This document shows, piece after piece, positions 45,848-57,800 of a DNA stretch of 64,000 nucleotides. Every line of letters starts with the position of its first letter. Within the stretch, counting starts at the first letter, position 1. Location of the stretch: the NCBI GenBank assembly GCA_033782935.1, contig JAWQEG010000501.1, forward strand, positions 131,501 to 195,500, written 5' to 3'. This stretch comes from Petrolisthes cinctipes. Lineage: Eukaryota; Arthropoda; Malacostraca; Decapoda; Porcellanidae. Both the position numbers and the translations under genes were made by a program. The notes below the pieces were generated by a model, which ran no database searches, was not told the DNA's origin, and saw only the letters and a list, made by a program, of their open reading frames with translations.

Positions 45848-48800
45848 TATCCCTGACCGATGCAAACATCTCTATAATCGCCAGCTGGCTTTCCAACGAT
45901 CCCTGTTTGTGGGGCTCAATTTCTTCTTTGTATTGCTATGTATTTATGGTGAGTGTTGAGATGGTAAACATAATATTAACTCTTGTACATTTGGACACAG
46001 GAATGGGTGGTACAGCCCAGGTGAAAGATACTTGTCCCATTTGAGTAATCAGTGTCTTTTATCAGGTACTTGCTTTTCATTACCATCCTTAATACTGACT
46101 TCTGCCCCTCCTAATTACCAACCTAACCTAACCAGTGTCTATTATCAGGTACTTGTTGTTTATTACCATCCTCAATACTGACTTCTGCCCCTGATGTCTC
46201 CTATTTGGCACTAAGGAATTTGATATTGGGAGAAATTGACCATCTTTCACTTGGGCTGTACTGTACCAGCCATTCATGTGTCCAACTGTACTTACGTCTG
46301 GTGACAATCTTTGTGTTACAGTTTAACCACCACTCAACTATAACACTAGAGTATTATATTATTCGTTGAAAATATGTTAATTCACTACGTAGCCTATGGC
46401 CAGGGAATTGAGGAATTAAAACAAAATTTTAAAGACTGATCAACCTAATCTGAGAATGTTAATAAAATATGATTAATTGTTTTGTTATGCCTCTTATTCA
46501 GTTTGGAATGACCGGAGAGTGATATTGCTACAAAACTACAACTTACTTCGCTTATTAGAATCCACCAACAATTATCATCATAATGCAGACCTACTCAACG
46601 TGTCCACGACTACATTCAATAGTACACCTACACTGGAAAGAAAAGTAAGATTTCCTCTCACTCTCTTTATATAAACAAAGGCCTCTAAACATTCACCATT
46701 TGTTACTATAGACTGGGTCAGTTTTTGCCAGGTTTTGCCTATACAACATTTCTATTTCCTCTCTCCATCTTCTATCAGGTCTTTTGTTTCACATGTGCTC
46801 TTTTGGAGTCCAGTCTGTGAAACTCTTACTCCATCTTGTATCTCTCATTCGTGTTATTTGTCCTGCCCACCTCCAGTTCTGTTTCTTAATGTTGATCTCT
46901 TCCTATTGATTACAGGAAGATTGATCTTTCCAGTGGTCTTGGAGGACTGTTTAAATTGTTTCCTGTTGATTTACCAGTTTCCAGGTTTCACATACATATA
47001 TAAATGTACACACACACAATATTATCTTTATTAGTATGTGTGAGTGTGAATTTTTAGTACACCAACGAACAACTCAGACTGTTCCTTAATAAAGGTATTG
47101 GACAGGAATATGGCCTCACAGTCTACAAACCAAATGGAATATTCTATACCAGTCTGTCTCAATCTACTGTTCCTCCTTCATACATGATTTCCGTCTTTTC
47201 AAGTGCAACATGTGTATTCAACTTTCTCGGACAAATTGGCCCTATAAACTTTATGTTAAATATACTTTGCGCAGTGGCAGTATCGTAACCAATGAGGTTA
47301 AGATGTACGGCCATTGCTCAGTTCTTACCATAAAAAAATTGGGAAGTTTTTAAAAGCAGCACGATGACCTAGCCCTCCCCAGGAAGGGTAGGTAAGTCTC
47401 ACCCCCGCCTCCACGTTGTAACCTTGGGGAACACCTCCCTGTTTTTAACTTTCTTTTATAGAGGCTGGAGGTAAAGCCAAAGGGGGAGGCGGTGTGGGGG
47501 CACAGTAAGTTCCTCCACATATAAGTTTTAATTTCCTTTTAATATATAGTTTAGTGACGAAATTATTTTTAAAATTGTTTATTGTGTAATTTTTTTTATT
47601 ATTTGATACTTTTAAAGCTTGGCAATTTTGATGGCCCGTGTCCCTCCGGGAATGAGCGCTTTGCCAGCCATCAGTGGCCCTCCAATGTGGGGATGGATAG
47701 TGACGGGAGGGGTCTCCAGTCTGTCCTGTGAGGGGCAGGAAAGGGGAAGAATGCTTGAGAATAGTAGCAATCAATGTGAATGGAATGGTGAATGAGGTGA
47801 AAAGGAGAGAGATAGTGGAGTGGTTTAGAAGAAGTAAAATAGATGTTTGTGGGATAACTGAAACTCATATGAAAGGATGGGGGGTGGAAGAGTGTAGGGA
47901 TGGAGGGAAGAGTGTGTTGTGGGAAGGAATGGAAGGAGGAGTGATATGGACTGGTATGGATGAAAAGAGTAAAGGGAGAAGAAGGGAAGGGTGTGCATTG
48001 TTGGTGACAAGGAGGGTGTGGAAGGGAATGGATGAACATGGAAGGAAGGGAACAAGGGTAGTATGGATGACGAGTAAGATTGGGATAGTGAAGTATGCTC
48101 CAGTAAACGGGCAGACCAAGGTGGCAAAAAGGAAAATGAAAGAGTTTGGGGATGACTTGAATGACTGTTTTGGAAGTTTTGAGAGAGGGAGGAGGATAGT
48201 GCTAGTGGGGGATATGATTAGGAAGGTAGGGAATGAGAGAATAGGGAATGTAGAATGGCAAGTGTGGTGTGAATAGAATAAATGAAAATGGGGGGGGAGG
48301 GTTCCTCGCCAACACCTGCCACGAGCACAGGCTAATCCACAGGTACACGTGGAAGAGGAGTGATGAAAGCAAGGATGATAGACTATAGTCTATTATCCTT
48401 GGATGAAAGGGAGAGCAGATGAGTTTGATTGATTACATAGCTGTGGATGAAAGGTTAAGGAAAGATGTGATGGATGCTAGAGTGGTGAGAGGAATGTTTC
48501 AGTGCTCTGATCACTATGCCTGGTGGCAGGGAGAGGTGCCAGAGGATTGTTTGAGAGCCATAATTGTACCTTTGTATAAGGGGTAGGGGAGTAAGGATGA
48601 GTGTGGTAGCTATAGGGGAATAAGCCTTCTTAGTGTACCGGGGAAGGTTTACGGGAAGGTTCTTACTGAGAGACTGATTGAAGTAACAGGGAATAAAGTT
48701 AGTGAGGAGCAGGGAGGGTTCAGAAAGGGTAGAGGATTTGTGGACCAGATATTTGCAATAAAATCAATAGTGGAGAAATATATTGGGAAGGGTAGAAAGT

Positions 48801-51800
48801 TGTATGCTGCCTTCATGGACTTGGAGAAGGCATACGATAGGGTTGATAGGAAAGCTATGTCAGAGGTGTTGAGAATTTATGTTGTTGGGGGGTCTTTGCT
48901 GAAAGGCATCGAGGCCTTTTATGCAGAGGCAACAGCATGTGTGCGGGTAGAGGGTGATCTAAGTGAGAGTTTTAATATTAGTGTAGGGCTGAGACAGGGA
49001 TGTGTTATGTCACCTTGGCTGTTCAATATATATATGGATGGTTGTATGAGAGAGATGAAAGCCAAAGTGAATGGTCTGGGGTGAAGTTGGGGCTGAATGA
49101 AGCAAATTGGTCCTTGGTGGCAAGTTTATTTACGGATGACACTGTGTTGATGGCTGAGAGTGAAAGGGAGTTACAGAGAGTGATGGAAGAGTTCCAGTCC
49201 CTGTGTAAGCGAAGAAAACTGAAGGTGAATGTTGGTAAAAGTAAAGTGATGGTATTTGAGAGAGCAGAAACTGAAGTGATTGACTTTGCTACACCTTACA
49301 GAGTGGGAGTACCAACTGGGACTAAGTGTGAGATAACTCTGAGGGGTGAGAGGATAGAGGAAGTGAAGGAGTTTAAGTACCTGGGTACAGTTCTGTGTAA
49401 ACATGGAAGTATGGAAGGAAGGAGAAATTAGGGAGAGAGCAGTGAGGGATAGACAGGTCATAGGATCACTGGGGAGGATTATGAAGGGTAGAAGTGTGAG
49501 TATGGAAGTGAAAAGGGGACTAAGAAATAGTATAATCCTACCAACACTGACATATGCATCAGAGACATGGACATGGAGTAGGGCTCATCAGTCTAGAATA
49601 GGTGCTGTGGAAATGAGTTACTTGAGAGGAGCATGTGGACTTACTAGGTGGGATGGAGAAAGTAATGAGAGTGTGTACGAGAGATGTGGTATGAGTGAGA
49701 AGGCAATTGGTATTGAGTGTGGAGTGGTTGAGAGAGTGAAGCGTAATACACTGAGATGGTTTGGACATGTGGAGAGAATGCAAGGTGAGGAATTTGTAAA
49801 GAAGCTGTATGGAAGTGAAGTTGTGGGACCTGGTGTGAGAGGCAGACCACCGGTTAGATGGCAGAACAGAGTGTAAGAGTATGTAAAGGAGAGAAACGTG
49901 AGGGGCAGAGTAGGGCTGGACCAAGTAAGGAGGGAATGTTGGAACAGGGAGAACTGGAGACACTTCTGCCGAGGCCACTCCCTTGGGGGGAGTTCCCAGA
50001 ATGAATGAGGCGTCAGAGCTATAGATAGATAGATAGATACTTTTTCTTCTTCTCCTGTGAGTGGCAATGTCCTTATTAATAATATAAATTAGTTCTTCCT
50101 CCTACTCATAGGAGGACAAAAATTATTTTGGCCGAATGTCCTATACTAAGTATTGGGTAATTTATTTGCCCATAATATTATGTTAAAGGGGCAACATATT
50201 GTCAATAAATTAGATGTTTCAGGTTCGATTACCCACATTCCGCCAGGCATCAGATTACCTTTGAATAGCCTATAATAGGTGGCCTGTTTCGTGACACCGT
50301 TTAGACACCTTAGCATAAACTTACGACTGTATCTTACCTAACCATAATGTATGTTAACAATCAACAGGATAATGTGAAGGTGAAGTTTCTGCCGCCTACA
50401 ATAATACCTCCAACCTCATGGGTCAAGTACTCCAAACAGTGGCATGGATTAAGGCTTCCTGTAATAACGTGCAGACCTCAGGGCCGGCTGGGTAACCTCA
50501 TGGGCGAGTATGCTACTATGTACTCTCTAAAACGTCATTACAATGTCACCGTTGTCATGACCAAGGGATTTAAGAAAAAGATAAAACAGATCTTTCTAAA
50601 CACTTCTCTACCAGATATACCAGCATCAGCAGGTTAGTTACTATTGTAAAGTAAGTATTATATAGTGTTTTAAGTATATTCTTTCAGATTGGAGGGCTAC
50701 TAATTCCTCAACAAACTTTGCTACAAAATATATCCCCTATTCGTATTCTGAAGTTGTTTGTATCCTTGGATAGTTTTCGAGGCATCAGTGAGACTATGGA
50801 TGTTTGGGAAGGAGGTAGTAGCTGGTAGCCCTGCAGGAGGGGCAACTCTCACCTTCTTAAAGGAGGCTGGTATCATCCGGAAATATTGTTTTCAGAATGA
50901 ATTTTACATCAATTTTTTTTAAGTAACTTTTTTACTGTATGGATTTTTATAGAAAATATTAAATTCGGCAATATATGACCTCAATTCTTACATAGTTTGG
51001 AGGAATCAGTAGCTCTCCAATTCACCCAAATCAATTAAGTGACATGATCAACATTTTAACTTTTTCAGTCTCATTCGTTTGCTTTAAAATACAGCCAAAT
51101 GCACACGCAAGAAAGCAATGTTTTAATAAATAATCTCTCTCTCTCTCTGGCAGGACATTTAAAATTTACAGACTGGACACCAGTTAAAAATATTGGGAGT
51201 CGGGTCAACTACGCCCCAATAGAACTGGCAGCAGCAGGCCTCTTGGGAGCCAAGAACTTCATCATGACAGGTGAGTTTACTTTTACTATGTAACTTAAAG
51301 GAAGTAGACCGACGTTCTTTGAAAGGATTCCTTCATATTATGGTGGTATCAGACTACCATCATTTCCTCCAACCCTGGTAAAAACTAATTAAGGATTCCT
51401 CCAGCTTTAGATCAAACTAAAGATTCCTCTGTCGCCTAACATTTGTATGACGCTCACAAACCATGCAGGGACGAATCTAGTTTGACCAAAGGACGTAGAA
51501 TGGAGGCTGAAAACCAATTAAGGGGAGATTTTCTTATTGGGAAATTGGAAGGCTACTGATTCCTCCAATCTATGCCACCAAACTGATCCACTAATAGTAC
51601 CATTGAAGGCGTCTGTTTCATGGCATAGTTTGGCGTAATCACAGACCATCTAATTCACCAACAAAGGAATAACTCATGTGACAGACTGTACTCCTGCCTA
51701 CACTACTTCATTCCAACTAGAACTACATCAACAATGGATACATTATAATTGCTTTATCATAAATTTGTCAATCTATTATAGTGTAGTGGGTGAATGAAAA

Positions 51801-54800
51801 TATGCATTAACTTGAGATGTGTGTGCATTGTGACGGTGATGTGAGAATGATAGATAATGTAATTTATAATAATTCAATTACAACTTACCTTGCCCTGTTA
51901 ATTTATGATCTCGTTGGTTGGCTGCAGCGAAGAACAAAAAGTCGGGGATTAATTCCCCGTTTAGGCCTCAAGCACCACGCACATAATAATAATTTATGTT
52001 AAGGGTTCTTCCCGATATATATGTATTTATATAGATAACAAATCTACTGGTGCATTTAAACAACCAATTGCAAATTTCTATATTTATTCAACTCCAGTAT
52101 GCCAACATGAATAAATTAATTTCACACACACACACACACACAACTCACGCTCACGCAACGCTAACTAGCTACTCGCTCTCGTTACCTCTCGCTCTCGCTC
52201 GCGTGACGATAGTCTAGCTTACGTTAACACTGTAGTAATTCTATCAATTGTTACGCGAGTTGGAATATTTTTCTAATGTCTCACACTTAGAGTCTCACAA
52301 CACACTCGTAATTTTCTTCAAAGATCCAGCTTCCCCCTCACCTAATTCAGTTACTGAACCAGCGTCAATGCAACTAGTCAGTATACAACTGTAAAGCCTT
52401 GTGAATCGCGTAATATACAACGAATTCGGCGTTTACGTTGATCACTCCCCACTGCACACGTGGAGGATTGATCTAGGTAAGGGAAGCTGACGATACGAGT
52501 GTGTTCCTTCCTTCGAGTGTGTTTTCCAACTGACCCAATTCTTCCTCCTTAACTGGTTCAAAATTTCTCTGACTCCTCCTCCTATCTTTGTTCGTTTTTC
52601 CTAACTGGCTACGATTTACATTGTACCCACTTATACTTGAGTTATACTTGCAATTGCAATTTACCTATGGCGTGCTAATAATTCCCGATAATTCCCCTCC
52701 ACTTCACGATCATTTACAATACCATAAGTTACCCAGGTAGCATAATTATTAATACATTATGTACTTAATGTACGAACACCTATATGACTGAATGTGGCAA
52801 ATTCAGTTGGAACCCGGCCTTCCTGACCCTTTTCTAATTTTGGCTACTAATCCGGTACCTGCAGATTAAGACTAGCTGCACCCATCAACCCACTCCTGTC
52901 TCCTTTGTCTCATGAATGGAATATTCCAGAACACTCCCAGTATGGAATCTTCCAACTCTCTGTAATTCAAATTACGTCACGAGTATTATGTCTGACTCGT
53001 GACATGCATGTGTGAGTAGCAGTTGACCTGGGCCACGGTAAAGGGCTTGATGAAGCCTATGTCCAGTGTCGGAACATTAAGAAAAAAAAAAAAAAAAAAA
53101 CATGAGGGACAAAGGTGTGGGAAGTAGTAGTGAAAAGTTGTCAATAAAGGCTCCTTCTCATATGGTGTTGTTCCTTCATAACCAAATTGATGATGCTCAG
53201 TACATTTATTGACCTCGTGTAGTCCTCAGATGGTCCTATGGTGTCTAGTGATGGTGATATAGTTAGGGTAATGTAGAATTGGCCGGGGTATGAATATATC
53301 TAATAATTACATGTCGGGAATTGAGTTAGGGTGTCCACCTTTTGGTTACTTATGCATTATTCTTTTTTCATTTGTTATCAAACTATAGGTTCATTATGTA
53401 AGTTAGCTTAACGTGTTTTTTTTGTTTTTTTACATTAAGTAACATTATAATTAAAGTTGAGTCATGACATCATTTTTTCTTTGAACAATTTATGCAGATA
53501 ATAACAACATTTCTACACGACATTTCAGAATTTTCATTCGAGATACAAATGTTTAACCAGTTTAAGGAAGAAGTAAGAAAAGAATTTACATTTGCTCCAA
53601 CTTACACAACCAAGGTTAGTATTTATAAGTGCCAGTTATTATACATGATGATTATCAACAAGTAGCCTACTATATATTGGAGATGGAAATCATTGGACAA
53701 CCTTCAATCGATCATCTTTATGGTAGAATGTCAATTTATGCATAGTTTTTGTCATAATACACTGTGTCTTCCATCTATTATCACGTTATACAGTTGTTGT
53801 TGTTGTTGATGACTTGAAGTTCCTCAAGAGTCCAGCTGTCTGGCTGAGCAGCCCCGAGCACCTGAGGAAGGCCATGGTTTGAACCGGGTCTTCCCACAGT
53901 GCCCTCAGAGAGTATGTTGGGTTGTTGGCGAGTATGGTTGTGTACATTGCAATCTTCCATAATGTGTTTATCTTTTGGGCTCTATTCTGTATGGTGTGAA
54001 GGGTGTTAAGATGAGTCTCAGTAAGGTTTGAGGCCCAGGCAGGGCTTGCATAATCCATCACTGATCGGATATATTGTTTGTACACTGTGGTTGTGGTTTC
54101 TTTGTCGTGTCCAAATGTTGTGCTGGAAAGTGAGCTGAGAGCATTAAGTCTTTGCATGCATTTGTTTTTGATGATTGTGATATGTAAGATGGTGAAGGTG
54201 GTTGACATGAGAGAAATGTTGGATGAGGGTGTTTGCTTGTTGTTTAATTGAGGGTATAATGTCTGTTGTTGTGATGGCTGCATGTGATTGTGTAGTGTTG
54301 CTGTTGGACAGTGTGATGCTGTTTAGTGTTTTGTAGAGTTTGCTGGTGTTGGTTGTGTGGTTGAGTGTGTTGACAAACCTTTGCCTATTTAGTGTTTTCT
54401 GTTCTTTAATTTTGTTATTTATTTGTGTATTTAGTGCTTGTATTTGGTGTACAATGTGTTGTGTAAGAGGAGTTGGGGATGTGTGTTTAAGTGTGTCTCG
54501 TTGTCTGATGAGGTCTTAAATTTCTGGTGTAAATTTGGGGTTGTATTTTCTTCTGTTACCTCTAGGGATGTATTGTTTGTCTGCGTTTTGTATAATTGTA
54601 TTGAATTTTTGTACAGCTGTGTTGATGTTTGTGATGGGTGTACTGTTCAGTGTTTCAAAATGTTGTTCTGTTTTGGTAGTGAAGGCTTTCCAGTTGGCAC
54701 TTTTGTAGTTTGTGTATGTGTGTCTGTGGTCAACTGGGGTGATTCTTGTCTTTGTGATGATTATGATTGGGAGGTGGTCAGAGCCGAGGGTTCTGACCAC

Positions 54801-57800
54801 CTTCCATGATGTTCTGGGGGCGAGGTTGGGGGAGCAGAAGGTGATATCGGGAGAGGATGGTTGGAAGAGGGTTTGGTGAGGGATGTGTGTGTTGAGGAGT
54901 GTTGTTTAATGAAATGAAGTCGTCCGTTTGGGAAAAGATTTCAAGCCTTCTGTCTGTGTCTGTGTTGTTGACATACTGTCATGAGCCTCTGGCTCATTTG
55001 TACTATATGACTGTCAAACCATTACTCACCCCAACACTGACCCAACCATTACTCACCCCAACACTGACCCAACCATTACTCACCCCAACACTGACCCAAC
55101 CATTACTCACCCCAACACTGACCCAACCATTACTCACCCCAACACTGACCCAACCATTACTCACCCAAACACTGACCCAACCATTACTCACCCCAAACAC
55201 TGACCCAACCATTACTCACCCTAACACTGACCCAACCATTACTCACCCCAAACACTGACCCAACCATTACTCACCCAAACACTGACCCAACCATTACTCA
55301 CCCAAACACTGACCCAACCATTACTCACCCAAACACTGACCCAACCATTACTCACCCTAACACTGACCCAACCATTACTCACCCCAAACACTGACCCAAC
55401 CATTACTCACCCAAACACTGACCCAACCATTACTCACCCCAACACTGACCCAACCATTACTCACCCAAACACTGACCCAACCATTACTCACCCCAACACT
55501 GACCCAACCATTACTCACCCAAACACTGATCCAACCATTACTCACCCCAACACTGACCCAACCATTACTCACCCAAACACTGACCCAACCAAGGAATTGA
55601 TGGTGAAGGTTTGTAGAAGGTTTTGTTCAGCCTGATAACATACAGACACACAAATGACCAACATAATGTACAGATGTGTAACTGATTAAGTATAGTACAA
55701 TAAAATATACTGATAATGATCTATCTATCTATCTATCTTACGAGGTTTTCGTGGGACTGGAGGAACAAAGTTCTATGAACGAGGAACCGCGGCGGCATTC
55801 GCGGGACAAAGATGGAATGGATATCTAGCCAAGACAGTTCACCGTATGCAGAACCAAGTCAATAAATAATTTATTATTATTAATTATTCATAGTAAAAAG
55901 GGTGGATTATCAGAAAAAACGTAAATAACAACATGGATCTTGTGGATGATGATGACCAGTTTGTGACTGTATTGGTCCTTGTAACTAATATTTTTGAAGA
56001 GAACAGGAAAGACTACCGTAGGGTTGATTTGTTGTCCATGTTTGCATACAATGAAGACTACACGTGTACACGTCTCTACGGGATGTAAACACAGTAAAAT
56101 ATCGACATCGTATTTTCTACTTCAAGTGTGTTTTTTGTTGTTATTCAAAATATTTATATTGCAAAAATATTTTTTTCTGATAATCCACCCTTTTTACTAT
56201 GAATAATTAATAATAGTAAATTATTTATTGACTTGGTTCTGCATACGGTGAACTGTCTTGGCTAGATATCCATTCCATCTTTGTCCCGCGAATGCCGCCA
56301 CGGTTCCTCGTTCATAGAACTTTGTTCTGCCAGTCCCACGAAAACCTCGTACGGGGAGCTAGTGTGATACCCCCTTAATTAAATAATTAATAACAAAAAA
56401 CACACTTGAAGTAGAAAATACGATGTCGATATTTTACTGTGTTTACATCCCGTAGAGACGTGTACACGTGTAGTCTTCATTGTATGCAAACATGGACAAC
56501 AAATCAACCCTACGGTAGTCTTTCCTGTTCTCTTCAAAAATATTAGTTACAAGGACCAATACAGTCACAAACTGGTCATCATCATCCACAAGATCCATGT
56601 TGTTATTTACGTTTTGTGGTGGTGGCGGTGTGACTCATCTGCTATGCCACGTTCAGTGTTCTACATACAAAGAAATAGCCCACGGTAGTGCGATAGCTAC
56701 TGCCCCAACCGTTCTGGTAGCTTGTTCCACCAGTCCCACGAGAACCTCGTACGCGGTGCTAGTGAGATACCCCCTTAATTGTTCAAGCCCTACTCTGCCT
56801 CTCACGTTTCTCTCCTTTACATACTCTTCCACTCTGTTCTGCCATCTAACCGGAGGTCTGCCTCTCACACCAGATCCCACAACTTCACTTCCATACACCT
56901 TCTTTACAAATTCCTCGCCTTGCATTCTCTCCACATGTCCAAACCACCTCAATGTATCACGTTTCACTCTCTCAACCACTCCACATTCAATGCCAATTGC
57001 CTTCTCACTCATACACACTCTCATTACTTTCTCCATCCTACCTAGTAAGTCTACATGCTCCGCTCAAGTAACTCATTTCCACAGCACCTATTCTAGACTG
57101 ATGAGCCCTACTCCATGTCCATGTCTCTGACGCATATGTCAGTGTTGGCAGGATTATACTATTTCGTAGTCCCCTTTTCACTTCCATACTCACACTTCTA
57201 CCCTTCATAATCCTCCCCAGTGATCCTATGACCTGTCTACCCTTCACTGCTCTCTTCTTAATTTCTCCTTCCATACTTCCATGTTTACACATAACTGTAC
57301 CCAGGTACTTAAACTCCTTCACTTCCTCCATCCTCTCACCCCTCAGAGTTATCTCACACTTCGTCCCAGTTGGTACAGCCACTCTGTAAGGTGTAGCAAA
57401 GTCAATCACTTCAGTTTCTGCTCTTTCAAATACCATCACTTTACTTTTACCCACATTCACCTTCAGTTTCCTTCGTTTACACACAGACTGAAATTCGTCC
57501 ACCACTCTCTGTAAATTCCTTTCATTCTCAGCCATCAGCACAGTGTCATCAGCAAACAAACTTGCCACCGGGGACCAATTTGCTTCATTCAGCCTCAACT
57601 TCACCCCCAGACCATTCACTTTGGCTTTCACCTCTCTCATACAACCATCCATGTATATGTTGAACAACCATGGTGACATAACACATCCCTGTCTCAGCCC
57701 TACACTAATATTAAAACTCTCACTTACATCACCCTCTACCCGTACACATGCTTTTGCATCTGCATAAAAAGCCTCAATGCCTTTCAGCAAAGGCCCCCCA

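Noticed and set aside
45602..45896. Poly-leucine or poly-valine/glycine proteins on either strand
   Set aside because: They are translations of the (CCT)n(ACT)n microsatellite.
47264..47330. A genuine U4 snRNA gene
   Set aside because: Only the first ~36 bases match; the Sm site and 3' stem-loop of U4 are absent and the sequence continues into the LINE.
51905..51985. tRNA-like segment or primer-binding site near CTCGTTGGTTGGCTGCAGCG
   Set aside because: It has no A/B boxes and does not fold into a cloverleaf by eye; too weak to report as an RNA gene.
54438..54809. A 123-codon plus-strand ORF
   Set aside because: It is the antisense shadow of a decayed jockey-like LINE endonuclease region.
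55015..55590. CRISPR array
   Set aside because: Units are contiguous with no unique spacers; it is a minisatellite in a eukaryotic intron.
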